Source: Cubamyces lactineus (taxonomy: Eukaryota; Basidiomycota; Agaricomycetes; Polyporales; Polyporaceae). Taken from it: a stretch of DNA of 64,000 nucleotides. Both the position numbers and the translations under genes were made by a program. Within the stretch, counting starts at the first letter, position 1. Each line of letters starts with the position of its first letter. The notes below the pieces were generated by a model. The model saw nothing but the letters and a program-made list of their open reading frames with translations, was not told the DNA's origin and ran no database searches. The stretch is taken from positions 62,001 to 126,000 of the forward strand of contig JACDTU010000016.1 in assembly GCA_022376465.1 (NCBI GenBank), read 5' to 3'. Below, piece by piece: positions 42,182 through 53,666 of this stretch.

Positions 42182-43018
42182 ATGGCGTCCAGCGCGTCGA
42201 CACAGGCAGGCAGCAAGAGATGGACGTACTTTCATTCTGCGCTTCAGCTGGCCATACAGCGGTCGGCACACAAATGGACGTGAGTAATTACTGATTTGTG
42301 GGCGCGTCAAAACGCGACTTACGGGTGTCTGTCTCAAACCAGGTATGAGGACTTTGCCGAGTGTTTCTCACTTTGGTGTGACGAACAACCAGAGAACGCG
42401 GCCACAATATTCAACCTCGTCTCTGGTAGACTAGAATCCTCGATCACGGCAAGTCAACAAGATACCAGCCTGGCTCAGAAGACTTACTCGATGCGTGGCT
42501 AGGAGAATTGCGAGGAGCTGTTCAAGAAGTATAACGTCAAGGAAAATCTGGACAACCTCCATGCAGTGGTGACCGCTGCACGCGCAAGGAAGCAGGCAGG
42601 CTATGATGGCAAGGACGCTTGGAAGGAAGACCTGCAGCCTCGGGCTGCAGTCAGGGCCAGAACAATCCCTCTATTGGAAAAGGAGCGCGATCGTCTCCGA
42701 GCTGAACTGTCTCAGGTAGCCACGTCTATTCTATAACAAGAACATGTGTTCGCTGATCACCTCACGCCTAGCTCACCGAGGAGAACTTAGATTTGCAATC
42801 TCAGATGCAACACAACGTGCAAGCGAAAGAGGACGCCGACGCCGACGCTGCACGGCTTCTCGATATCTTAGATCGCGTGAGTGTTCATATGTACAAGTTC
42901 CCCCAATCCTTCAGCGATTGATTCTCTCCAGGCATTCGCGAAGTGGGACCAGCTGCCTCTAGACGATATGCAATCATGGACTTTGCAAACCGCGGAATCA
43001 TCAGGTAGTAAAGCATGA
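42182..43018 (+). CDS. NNF1: Kinetochore protein Nnf1 (MIND/Mis12 complex)
   Basis: Subunit of the Mis12/MIND complex linking centromeric chromatin to the microtubule-binding Ndc80 complex; related to human PMF1. Five exons (42182-42279, 42343-42448, 42503-42715, 42772-42876, 42932-43018) give about 202 residues. Signature segments: KRWTYFHSALQLAIQRSAHK, YEDFAECFSLWCDEQP, ENCEELFKKYNVKENLDNLH, PRAAVRARTIPLLEKERDRL, a coiled coil (LTEENLDLQSQMQHNVQAK), and WDQLPLDDMQSWTLQTAE near the C-terminus. The second intron starts GCAAGT and ends CTAG, a GC-AG intron. With a GT donor one base later the frame would break, so the GC donor is preferred. Length fits the family. Confidence 0.88.
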
Positions 43019-43164
43019 GACGCGGCTTTTGCAGCGTATGATATTTGTATATTGTATGTTGTATAGATACCCCTAGGTTACGATACGCCGATTTGTGCTG
43101 AAAGACATGCACCAGTATATCCCTAGCTAACCCCGGGTCTCGTGGTGCCAGCAAAAAGCAATTC

Positions 43165-43247
43165 TCTCTGTCGGGGAGTCGAACCCCGCTTTCGCGCGGC
43201 CATTGGAACATGACAGGCGCGTGTACTAACCGATATACTAACAGAGA
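43165..43247 (-). tRNA. tRNA-Asp(GUC) with 12-nt intron
   Basis: On the minus strand the 7-bp acceptor stem TCTCTGT/ACAGAGA, D stem GTAT/GTAC, anticodon stem CGCGC/GCGCG and T stem CGGGG/CCCCG all pair. The T loop is TTCGACT. The anticodon loop CTGTCA-C has GTC at 34-36 and is split after position 37 by TGTTCCAATGGC, the standard nuclear tRNA intron position. The mature length would be 71 nt plus CCA. Confidence 0.93.
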
Positions 43248-43507
43248 CTTGAGGGTTCACGGAGAATTGGACAATATACACTGAACGTTCCTCGTGAAAC
43301 TCTCGACATCTTCGCCGCTTGTCCGTTCTTGCCACTCCCTTGCCACCACACACTTGCCACCACACAACTTTCAGTCCTTCACCTTCGACGACAATTGGTA
43401 CTTGCTGGCACGACGATTGGCAAGCGTACACCTCGCGTACGGACGCGGTCTAGGCTGCCCAAACCTATCATGAGCGGTCTATCACCGGACTAGTAGCTCG
43501 AACGAAC

Positions 43508-44615
43508 TTGGACTGCACCATATGTCGGTTGGCTGCTGCTGTGAGCCTCAAGGGCCTCACGGCTTTGATAGCGAAGCTTCCTGGCCTACTAATACAGAAG
43601 CTATGCCTCCACAAGCTCTTTTTCGTCGACACATCAGCATCTGCCACAAGGACGAGCGCAGCAGCATTGGCCAGGCGTTTGGATCAACTTGTCGTCCTCG
43701 CTTGCTTCGACGAAACGAAGCCAGAGCTAGCTGTAAGCCTCCCAGCATTGATCGGGATGCTGCAGGCTTTCTCGGCCGATTCTATCTCATTGCACTCTCT
43801 GATGGTCGCGGATGTACCCTCCTCCGACCCTCGAATTGCTAGGATCTCGAATCTTACTGAACGCCTATATGCCCGCGAAATCACCCTCGGCTGCATGACC
43901 CAGCCAGATTTCGGTGGAATGTCCCATGTTTACGATGCCCTCCGTCGTGTCGTGGATCCAGGGTCCCTACGGTCGCTGCGAACGCGCGCGGAGAGGGACA
44001 CTGATCCATACCTTGAATCGATGCGTTCGTTCGGCAAGCTCATACTTCTGCCGCAAGGACATTACGACACTTGGGTCTCCCATTTTCTCTACGACACGCT
44101 GTCTGGTCCTCGCAAGATAACCCTGGTATGCACCACAAATCTCTCGGGAGGTTTGCATATATGGTGCTGATGTCTGGATAGAATACTGGCGTATACTGCG
44201 TTAGCACGAACGCCAGAAATTGCGTTCTGTTACGCTGTGGATCGAGCCTCCTCTTCTACGTTCGTTCTCCACCACCCGGGGCACTCCGAACCGCCAACAC
44301 ATACCCCTAAGCGCGGTGATCATCGCAGTTCTAGACCACCTGCAATCGACTCTCTATACCTTGACGTTCGCACTATGCGATGAAGTCGAGCCGGCGCACA
44401 TCAAGAGCAGGAAACTCGGTCTTGGGCAGTCGACGGCGTACTGTCAGAGCCGCTTTCCGTCGCTTAAGAAAGTCCACGTTATGGTTGGAGCCCCGGAGGA
44501 CGACCAGGAACCAACGGTCGGCTTGGATGAAGTCTCGCAGGCTGTTCGTGAAGAGATGCCCAGATGCGAACAGCGAGGTATGCTCATCGTCGAACTAGAA
44601 CCAGCCGACCTGTAA
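43508..44615 (+). pseudogene. F-box/LRR paralogue 1, truncated and with nonsense codon
   Basis: Relative of the genes at 45138, 46782 and 50384. The N-terminal F-box part is absent: similarity begins around LAAAVSLKGLTALIAKLPGL, which corresponds to about residue 110 of the paralogues. The conserved intron near 44130-44180 is present. The exon after it reads EYWRILR and then TAG at 44202-44204, where paralogues continue with L-H-E-C or similar. The downstream frame (SVTLWIEPPLLRSF, SRFPSLKKVHVMV, REEMPRCEQRGMLIVELE) is otherwise well preserved, so decay is recent or the stop is read differently. No proper ATG starts the frame. Confidence 0.75.
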
Positions 44616-45137
44616 TACCGTAGCAATGCGAAGGCACAGAGCGAACTCGCATGGCATGTCTTCACTTCTAATATGCCGCTCAGGGCGACATTCTCTTCGC
44701 TCTCAGCCATTTGGTCCATCGGTAGTGCCTCCCTTGTTGCCGCGAGCTCCTCCTGCCACTTCCGCCCTCTGCCAAGACCACGTATCAGTGCTTATGATAT
44801 GGCTTAGTCTTCGTGTTACTACTACTCTCAGTATCCGAGACACGCGGCTTGAGTTTCGTATCACGCCAGCACCACGTGTTCGAGGGCTTGGCATATTCCC
44901 AATATCCACCTCGCAGCCCTTGTCGCTCAAACTGCGCGCACCGGAACCGGTGACTCATACAGGCAGTGCTCTTTCGGCTGGCCTCAACACTCTCTGGATT
45001 CCCTTCAATTCGACAGCGCAAGAAACCACGCATTCTCTTGAACAACATACCACTCTGTACGTGCGATGTCCTCCTATCGATCATTCCTCTGACATGCTTG
45101 CCTAGAGTAGAGCACGGAGGAAGCCGGCGGAGACAGC
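44616..45137. other. Spacer within the F-box array
   Basis: Upstream region of the next F-box gene. No independent gene recognised. Confidence 0.5.
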
Positions 45138-46514
45138 ATGAACCCGCTCAAAGCGGATACGGACGTCCACGAGGTCACTCCGGGACTTGACAAACTATGC
45201 GGCCTCAGTGCATTGCCTCCTGAACTTGTCGACTTGGTCTTCGAGCACACACTATACGACAAAGATTCTATACGAGCATGCACGCTCGTATCGCGGAGCT
45301 GGCGAGCAGTGTCCGCCCCTTTTCTCTTCTCCTCTCTTACAGTCATGAGAGAAACAAGTTTCGACGACTTCCATGATTTCCTTGTCACGCGCCCGGACAT
45401 CGCGAGTTGTATCCGGGAACTAGAGCTCACGCAAGTGCCGAACGGCCTCGACATCGGGTCCCCTCATGCGGCCGTGACACCAACCGCTCTCGCAGCGTTG
45501 TCCGCCAACCTTCCCGCTTTACGAGTTCTGCGCCTTCACAGAATGTGGATCACGGAACCCTTGCACGGCCTGTCTACTCCCACAAACCCCGTCGCGTCGC
45601 GTTCGAGATTGAAAGCACTGACGCTCCACGATTGTTCCAATGACAGCAACTCCCTAATGTCCCTACGAACACTCCATGCCGTCCTGGCGTCGTTCCCCTC
45701 CGAGTCCGTCTCCTTGTATTGGCTCACCATCGTGGATGCGTCAGACCTCAGCGCTGGATGCCGAGGGAGTCAACTACACATTGAAAATCTTACACTTTAC
45801 CACATCCATGCCCCAACTCCACTGTTCCAATATTTCCGCCAAATCCTCGTCCCTCATTGTTTGCGATCACTGCAGGCTCGCATGGAGAACGCATTCAATC
45901 GTGACCCCGATTTTCTCCGTGTGTTAAGCGAGTTCTTGATCCACGTCGGAGGGGATCAGCTACGGCATCTCGAGCTCCCCTTTGTTGTAGGGTCAGTATT
46001 TGCTCCCGAAGAAGACGATCCAGGTACGCAGCCTACTAGAATCATCAATCTTCTCGCATTTTGCTGACTGGCACTTATCGTAGATCACTGGCGCATTCTC
46101 CAGCTACAAACCTGCAGCGAGCTAGAATCCGTCACATTTCACCTCCACGTCCCCCTGCGACGATCGTTTACTCGCACTCCTCGTACCGTAACGTCCCGGC
46201 ACGGCGTGCCGATCAGTGCCCTGTTGGTCGCCTTTCTCCCCCACCTCCCATCTTCGCTGCGTGTGTACACGCTCACATCGCTTGACGCTTACTCACTGGA
46301 CCATGTGCAGAGCAAGACGATACTGCACCTCGAGAGACTGGATGACGCGCTTGTGGCACGATTTCCTATGTTGGCGAAGGTCCGAATCATCCTTCGTGAT
46401 AGCGACTGGCTCGCAGAATACTTCCAAGCAATTCTCCAGGTGATGCCTATGTGCAGACAACGAGGTATCCTCGACATCGTGGTGTGCAGCGAAGAGCAAG
46501 TGTCCGGTGTTTGA
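45138..46514 (+). CDS. F-box/LRR protein, paralogue 2
   Basis: Predicted substrate-recognition subunit of an SCF ubiquitin ligase. Two exons (45138-46023, 46084-46514) with a phase-1 intron give about 438 residues. The F-box lies at about residues 22-68 (LSALPPELVDLVFEHTLYD, CTLVSRSWRAVSAPFLFSSL) and would bind Skp1. Leucine-rich segments follow (LAALSANLPALRVLRLHRMW, PHCLRSLQARMENAF, GGDQLRHLELPFVVG). The second exon starts at the shared DHWRILQLQTC motif and ends with VMPMCRQRGILDIVV. It is collinear with its neighbours on the same strand, hence a tandem duplicate. The substrate is unknown. Confidence 0.82.
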
Positions 46515-46781
46515 GTGCTGGGGGTCGGCTACACTGGATCATGATGTTCAATAAACTTCGTATGACTGTACGGTTCCTTCCACGTGGCGAATGACCACGA
46601 CCGACTAGGCTTCGCTCAGGCTGCGGCGGAGTTGGTGAGTCATTTCTGGATAGCGCAGGCATATAAGTCAGCCATATCTTGATGACCCTCCCCATCTCTG
46701 CTCCCTTAAGTTATCTCAGGTGAGGCAGATCCTGAATTTTCGTGCGGCGGCGACCGCTAACGCATACATACAGGAGAAAAG

Positions 46782-48238
46782 ATGGAGGAGTCTTGCAAAG
46801 TCGGCTCGGATTCAAGCTCTCGTGGACGGTCTAGTAGCATCACTTCGGGCCCAGCCCAACAGTGCCACGGCCTTGATGTCTTGCCTCCAGAACTCGTCGA
46901 CTTCATCTTCGCGTACACGTCGTACGACAAAGCCACAATATCAGCGTGTGCGCTCGTGTCACGGAGCTGGCGGTCGCTGTGCATCCCCCATCTCTTCTCC
47001 TCTCTAACGATAGTGCGGCAACCGGATTTGGCTAGCTTCGAGCGCTTCCTCGACGCGAAAGAGCATGTCGCCAGCTACGTCCGGGAACTAGAGCTCAGAC
47101 AGCTTGAATCTCCTCATGCAGCCGTAGCGTGTAGCGTTCTCGCCGCGCTATGCGCGAAGCTCCCCGGCCTCCAACTGCTGCGCCTTCGAAGACTGTGGCT
47201 ATTGGGACCAACATTCCACCCTCTTTCCCCTAATAGTACATATTCAATTGTGTTACATCGAAAGCTGAAGGAACTAGTAGTGGACGACTGCTCCAGTGGC
47301 ATTGGCGGTCTATTATCCTCGTGGACACTCTATAATATCCTCCAAACGTTTCCTGCCGACACGCTGTCTCTGTCTCACCTGACTACTGCCGACGAAGACC
47401 AGCAATCTCTAGCCCCCAGTGATTCAACCTTTGGCACGGCGATCCAGGGAACACGGGTGCGTGTCGCCGCTCTCTCACTGCACCACGTCAGCGCCACAAT
47501 TCCGCCGCTTTTCGATGTCCTCCGCCATATTTTCGTCCCACAGCGTTTACGCACGTTCCGGGCGCGGTGGATAGACGCAGACGGAGGAAACTTAGACTCC
47601 CTCCGCAGCCTTGGCGAGTTCCTGCGTGAGGTCGGAGGGGCGCAACTTCGTCATCTAGAATTCCCCATCACAATCGGACCGATTGTTGTCGCCCTGGAAG
47701 ACAAACCTGGTGAGCATCGTTGGGACTCTGAGGTGCCGTCAAGAGGGACTGACTTGCGCGTACGACAGATCATTGGCGTGCGCTTCAGCTACACACGTGC
47801 TGCAATCTGGAATCCATCACGATTCGCCTCCATGTCCCCCCGCTACGAAGCCTCGCTATCGCCCGTCGCCGTCCTGACCAGCCTATCCGGCAATTGCTAC
47901 CACTGAGCAGCGTCTTGTGCGCCTTTATCCCTCATTTATCGTCTTCCCTGCGCAAATACACGCTTGTGTTGCTTGAATCTCATCCTCCTCGGTCAGATCT
48001 CAGGAGTAGAAAAAAGATGGATCTCGAGAGACTGGACAGCGCGCTATCGGAGCACCTCCCGGGGTTGACGAAATTTCAAGTCGTCGTTTGTGACAGCTCA
48101 CTGCTGGAAGAATACTCTACCGCCATCCTCGAGGTTATGCCAAAGTGTAGGCAACGAGGTATCCTCGAAATCTTCGCATACAACGACAGACGAGCGGCCG
48201 GTATCTTACTCGAGGACGCAACGCTCCCACATGCCTAG
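46782..48238 (+). CDS. F-box/LRR protein, paralogue 3
   Basis: Two exons (46782-47709, 47769-48238) encode about 465 residues, the longest and most complete copy. F-box at residues ~33-80 (LDVLPPELVDFIFAYTSYD, CALVSRSWRSLCIPHLFSSL). The LRR-like body includes VLAALCAKLPGLQLLRLRRL and GGAQLRHLEFPITIGP. The intron after EDKPG is phase 1 and at the same place as in the other copies. The second exon opens with the conserved D-H-W-R and ends after VMPKCRQRGILEIFA. Reading straight through the intron gives a spurious earlier stop at 47906. Probable SCF adaptor; partner unknown. Confidence 0.82.
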
Positions 48239-48410
48239 CTCCTACGAATCCATTCCGGCTCTACCGCTCAGTCAGCTCTATCACCGTCGGCAGCGCGCTG
48301 TCTCCTCAGCGCGTTGCTTCGCCACAATCTCTCCGTGCTTCCCGTAGTGTACATTGTACTATGAATGCTCTTTTCACATAGGCCTGAGGCTCTCGCTCTA
48401 ATCACTGTAT

Positions 48411-49939
48411 TTATTCCCCCTCCTTGTAATCATGAACAATCCAGCCGTGCTCTGTCTTTCGCCACCTGCACTCCGCCGTGAACGCCACCTCTCTTAGTGC
48501 CCCTGGCCCTGTGCTCCTTTCCCATTCTTCTATCCAATTCTTTTGCTGATTGCGATCGGATGCGAACACGAAGGTCCATTCGAACAAGGCTTCCTTGGGC
48601 ACGTCAGAGAGAACGAAAGAGGATAACTTCGGAGTCTGCGCAAATAGTGTCTCCCCAAGGTGACCCAGGTGATCGACCTGTATACGCAAAGACGATGAAA
48701 ACCTCCCGCCCATTGAAATAATTCTTAAATGACGATGATGCTCACATTGTCCGGGTCTCGATGCAGGGCGATGAACAGCCGCTCCAGTGTCCGGACCGTC
48801 CGATTGAGCTCGCTTCCAAACGTCTTCGCGTCAAGTCCGTCGACGCAGAAGCTGAGATCCACGACCGGGCCCGTCGAGCGCGGAAGAGAACTCAACCCGT
48901 TCCGGACGTCCGCCCACTGTGGGAGCGGCCAGTCCGTAAACCGCGAAGATGCCCACTTCGCCCTCCTGTTCGGATCATAATACGGTGGGTCAAGGCGGAC
49001 TGTCCTGATCGGCCGCTGCATCTCTGCGTCTTGTGGGAGAAACGCAGGGAGGAGCTGGTATGGGCACGTGAGGTGCTCGAGATTTGGGAAAAGATGTGCG
49101 GGAATGCTGTCCGGTATGGGAACCCTCACTCGAGCTTTCCCCGGCGCCTTGAACAGGGTGTCGATGGTCAGTCTTCGAACATTTGGTGCGGGCGGGAGGT
49201 CAGCAATCGAGAAATTTGAGTTTAGTATGACGAGCGTGAGCTCCTCCAGCGCTGGCCACGCGGCGGTAGTCCGAAGCAAGGGTCCCAGGGTGAGTTGTTG
49301 CCAGTAGTCGCTGATCGAGAGCGTGCGCAAGTACGGGGAGCGCGAGGCGAGCAGATACTCGAAAAACGTGTACCACGGTTGCGCGAGATCATCGAACAGC
49401 GTGAGCGCGATGGAAGTCAATTCCGGGAACTCCGGGCGGAAGTCGTCGAAGACGTGCGCGTCAGTCTCGTCCTCCCACCACACATTCTCATCCGGCCTGA
49501 AGCCCAGCGTGCGCAGGGTACTAGCCGCAGCGCGCATGGCGGTCATGAAAGTCCTCGGAGTGCCAAAATATGCTGAGTAAAAGGTGAAGTGTTGCAGCCC
49601 CGACATACGGCCAAGGGCGGTCTCAAGGGAGCTCCTAAAGCGGACTCTCCACTCCCCGAACATGCCGTAGTGCTGAAAGTCGACGGTAAAAGATCGCACG
49701 CACGCCGCGAGGTCACGCCCATCGTAGTTGGTGGTCGGATCGTTGGCGAGAGTGTCGGTGCATTTCTGAGCGACCGCATAGATCTTGAGGGTTATGGATG
49801 CATAGAGTAGGGGGGTGAGTGCGCCATTGATCTCCTTGTTGGCGAGGAGCAATGACAGGAAGTCGGCTGTTGTGCTGGTCTGGGCGATGATACACAGAAG
49901 TTCGGTAGGCAGAGCGGACAGCGTGATGGCAGTAGACAT
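48411..49939 (-). CDS. F-box-like protein of a different subfamily
   Basis: Minus-strand gene embedded in the plus-strand F-box array. Two exons (49939-48746, 48677-48411), phase 0, about 486 residues. The F-box-like start reads ITLSALPTELLCIIAQTSTT and LLLANKEINGALTPLLYASI. The long body has LRR-like segments (YLRTLSISDYWQQLTLGPLL, WPALEELTLVILNSNFSI, LFPNLEHLTCPYQLL). The C-terminus in the second exon includes TPKLSSFVLSDVPKEALFEW. It is not closely related to its plus-strand neighbours. It converges with paralogue 3, leaving 172 bp between stops. Confidence 0.78.
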
Positions 49940-50383
49940 CCTGGACTACACACCAGATTGTAGGGCTCAGGATGAGTGGATCACACTCGTCTGTGGGCAC
50001 AGCAAGCCACCGACATACACATTTCTTTGTGGGCCAATCAACACCTATCATAAAGTCTGGATGGCGCAGCTTAGACTCACAATTCAATGCAAGCCTGAGC
50101 GATAACTTGGCGGTCGAGTGTAGGAAGGACTCGACTCGGAGCCAGTGTCTTCCACATCTGCCTTTTGAGTAACCCTAACCCACAAAGAGAGGATCTACTA
50201 GAGAGCACGGGCCGGGGTCCGGACGCGTGGTATACTCAGAGCTCGAGCGCAGCCCGTTCCTGTTCTCTCAACCGCAGCATCGCCGCCGTATCATGAACCA
50301 TGATCCCGGTGCTGAGAGACTAGGCACCCCATACGTCCTTGCCACTCCGAAACCCGTGAAGAGCCAACAGACTCGGTCAGAAG
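49940..50383. other. Divergent intergenic region of two F-box genes
   Basis: A 444-bp region between two start codons pointing away from each other, so it must contain both promoters. No specific sites recognised. Confidence 0.5.
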
Positions 50384-51313
50384 ATGACAACTATTGAACA
50401 AAGGAGCAATGACCACACCCCGACAGGCTTTAGTGCCTTGCCTGTCGAACTCATCGACCTTATATTCCAGCACGCTTTCGAAGACGTAGGGACCGCATCT
50501 GCATGCACGCTCGTCTCGCGAGACTGGCGAGAACTTGCGCTTCCCCACTTCTTTTCCTCCGTGTCAGTCGGGCGACGAACTGCATTCGAAGACTTGCGGG
50601 ACTTCCTCGACACACACCCGCACATTGCTCGCTGCATTCGGACCTTGAAGCTGAAGCAAACATCGGACTGTACCTCCAGAGGCTCACTGACGGCCGTGAG
50701 TCTTGATCGCCTGGGGTCCATGCGTGCGTTCGGCGAGCTCGTGCATACTATCGCGGAGAAGCTACAGCACTTGGCACTCCCATTCGCCCTGCGACACCTC
50801 GTCAAAGCCTCAGAAGACAAGCCAGGTATGTCACACGCGCCTACTGCTTGGGACGATAAAGGAGCTGATTTGCGCCTAGAACATTGGCGCGAACTCAACC
50901 TGCACGAGTGCCATAATCTGCGGTCGTTCACGCTATCCGTCTACCCTCCCATGCTACGCACGTTGGCCACCGCCCGCGGCAGCTCGTTGCGCCAGGACGT
51001 GCCTCTTAGCACGATCTGCATCGCAATCCTATCCCATCTATCACCGACCCTCCGCACCTTCACGCTCGCGATACGCGACCAAGTTGCGCCCGCCCATATC
51101 AGGCACAGGAAGATGGGGCTAGAGGCTCTCGACGAGGCGCTGCTCTCGAAGGAACGTTTCCCGTCGTTGGAGCTGGTCGTGGTCACGCTAAGACAGCGGT
51201 ACCATCCGGAGGCACCCATAGACGAGTGCGAGCGAGCTGTCCGCGAGGTGATGCCGAAGTGCGATCGTAGAGGAATCCTTGAAGTGTCGAAGGATCTGAC
51301 CGAAGTTGACTAA
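50384..51313 (+). CDS. F-box/LRR protein, paralogue 4, internally shortened
   Basis: Exons 50384-50825 and 50880-51313 with a phase-1 intron give about 291 residues, against 438-465 in paralogues 2 and 3. The F-box is intact (FSALPVELIDLIFQHAFED, CTLVSRDWRELALPHFFSSV) and the C-terminal exon is complete (EHWRELNLHECHNLRSFTL to VMPKCDRRGILEVS). About 150 residues of the central LRR part are missing between LKLKQTSDC and GSMRAFGELVHT, consistent with an internal deletion that kept frame. The 54-nt intron has no stop and is a multiple of three, so a retained-intron form would add 18 residues. Changed or lost substrate recognition is likely. Confidence 0.75.
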   Translation: MTTIEQRSNDHTPTGFSALPVELIDLIFQHAFEDVGTASACTLVSRDWRELALPHFFSSVSVGRRTAFEDLRDFLDTHPHIARCIRTLKLKQTSDCTSRGSLTAVSLDRLGSMRAFGELVHTIAEKLQHLALPFALRHLVKASEDKPGMSHAPTAWDDKGADLRLEHWRELNLHECHNLRSFTLSVYPPMLRTLATARGSSLRQDVPLSTICIAILSHLSPTLRTFTLAIRDQVAPAHIRHRKMGLEALDEALLSKERFPSLELVVVTLRQRYHPEAPIDECERAVREVMPKCDRRGILEVSKDLTEVD

Positions 51314-51579
51314 CACCTTGGGGGCATACTAGAAGGGGGCTCCAAATGCGTTCCTAGCGATACATACTAAAGTAACGGAATTGATGTCTTGCGACCCTGT
51401 GGAGTCTTCGTTCGGTACCGCTGATATCTTCGAACGATTGCCGATCTGCATACGTCTGTTCGAACGTGATATCCATAACCTTTCTGACTCTCTCAGTCGA
51501 TATAACAGGGACTCTGAATGCCCACAAATTACACTAGACCCCGGATCGTGGATTTGAGACTGCGTCCAACGGCCCGATT
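51314..51579. other. Short convergent intergenic spacer
   Basis: No gene or repeat recognised. Confidence 0.4.
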
Positions 51580-53304
51580 CTACATCGTGGCTAGCGCCTC
51601 CACATCATCCTCGTCATCATCAAGCGGGATGAACCTCTTGCCCCCCGTGTTCTGTACAAGGGCCACGTCAGTCCGGATTATCAATCCAACGCAACGAGGG
51701 GCACAGACCTTGTATTCGTCAGCGAGCATGGCTCGCCGATCCTTCAGACTCATCGGCTTGCCTACACTAGGCGGCGGCATGACCGACGCGTGAGCTCCGT
51801 CTGACGTGATGCCCACGCGGGGAGTCCTAGGGGGCGCGTCGCAAGAAAGGGCGGGAGATCCAGCTGAAGCCCTATACGAATTTGTAGGAGTGCGTAGCTT
51901 GTATGCTAAATTCTCGCTCGCGACAGCGGAGAGCTCGTGGTCCGCCGCACAAGCGGAGTTTGGCTCATTCACAGAGCTCGTAGATCGTTCGAGATCCCCA
52001 GACAGAGAATCAGGTATGTCGGATAGAGGACCAATAGTATGAGATGGGGAAGCTAGCCTGTTCAAAGGCAATGGCGTACTACGCCCCCACAACGTATTGC
52101 CAGAGCGCAGCGTAGAGGGTGTACAGTTACGGCCAGTTTGATCGTTTATGAGCGTACGAGGTAATAGAGGCCTAGCCGGAGTAGGAGAAGCCATTTGAGG
52201 TATAGGGAGCGCAGCAGAGTGGACAAAAGAGCCCCCAGGGGTCTTCGGTGGAAGCTGTGCAGCGGCCAATGATCTCTGTACAGTGCGAGTGAGCGAATGA
52301 GAAGGCCGCTTCCCCAGAGGGGTAACTTGAGGTTGTTCCCTCCACGCAGTGGTACTAGAGAGCGGACGCTCAAGCAAAGACTCCAGACGCCGTTTCTTGC
52401 GCTGTTGGGAAACCCTGGTGTCATCAGATGGAGACAGAGCAGTGGAATTCGCGCGAGAGGTCCCAGAGACGACAGGGGCATCGTTTGCACTGCCTGCAGC
52501 AGAAGATTTGGTAGTAGCCATGCTCGAGAGCACCTCTTGTCGCAGATCCGCAACAGCCTCTCTGACGTGATTACGAGCGTTTTCAACATGCAGAGGCATA
52601 GCTTGAATGAGGGAAAGAAGAGGGCCTATGGTTGTTAGTATTTGGCCTTGTTGGTCCTGTATCGTCTGTAAGGCTTGTAGCTGCGTCTGATTGAGCTGAA
52701 GGTAGCCATATATGCGCATGCTCACATGGCTGACGATAGAACGAACGCACCACATGCAGGCTGTCGATCGTTCTTTCCATTGCGACGACCCTGCTGGCTA
52801 AATGGGAAATATCTTTCGCTAAGTCTCTGACTTGCGGGCTCTGCGCAGGACTGCCTATGCTCTTCTGTAGCTCTGTCTGACTCCGATTGGCTTCGCCGTA
52901 AGGAATGTATCAGGATCATGCGGTTCTTGCGAGATAGTAGTGGAGGACATACCCAGACCAATCATTTTATCCACTAGCTGCTCGTGATCCTCCACATAGA
53001 GCTTCTGTACCCCAAGAAGTTCGCGCTTGGCACCATCCAAGTCCGTCACGAGTTCGGAAACGCGGTCGGCAAATCGTTCGAGATGGGCTTGAGTGTCATG
53101 AAGCAGGATCCTAGTAGAAGCCCCAGCCTTGTCGATAGGCGCGATAGCGGATGAATGCTTGCCAAAGGTGCTTGTACTTGTTGCGGTCGAAGGCGGCACT
53201 TGAGATGACCCCGTCTTGCGGAGGATATGGCCCCATAGCGCGTTCGTAGCAGTAGGACGAGCATGTGGGCGCTGCGGAGGAGCAGGAGAGAGGAGGCGAT
53301 CCAT
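51580..53304 (-). CDS. Uncharacterised coiled-coil protein
   Basis: Three exons (53304-52953, 52872-52751, 52695-51580) with in-phase GT-AG introns encode about 529 residues. A short N-terminal region (MDRLLSPAPPQRPHARPTAT) precedes a coiled coil over about residues 70-210 (HLERFADRVSELVTDLDGA, DLAKDISHLASRVVAMERTI, LQALQTIQDQQGQILTTIG). The remainder is disordered and Ser/Pro/Thr-rich with basic patches (SQQRKKRRLESLLERP). The C-terminus is compact (SLKDRRAMLADEYKVCAP, GKRFIPLDDDED). I do not recognise the family. The layout is reminiscent of chromosome-segregation or meiotic scaffold proteins, which is speculation. Confidence 0.7.
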
Positions 53305-53666
53305 GGGGAGACCTGGTCTATGTCGCAGGGTTGCTAGAGCGTATTCTTGGACTTGGCCGTATTACTGTCAGTGTCAGTATTGCCGTTGTCGACGGTGGCG
53401 GATGCTCAGCGTCTGTTTCGGTGTTTGTCGGAGTTGGGTTGACTTCCCTTCTGAGAATGAAATTGTAAGTCGGGTTCAACCTCCGCAAGCGCCGCAGCCC
53501 ATTCTTGATTTCGACGTCACGGCGAATCACTGCGGCGCCGACATGCACGAAATGGGAGGTTTGAGCCGGCACATCAGTTGCCAAAGGCACCGTGACTCAG
53601 AGTCATACCATTGTCCCATATATACAAGAAACGGCCTACAGCGAACCTCCGCATTCATCCAACGCA
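53305..53666. other. Divergent intergenic region
   Basis: It separates the start codons of the coiled-coil gene and F-box gene A and should hold both promoters. No specific elements recognised. Confidence 0.45.
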
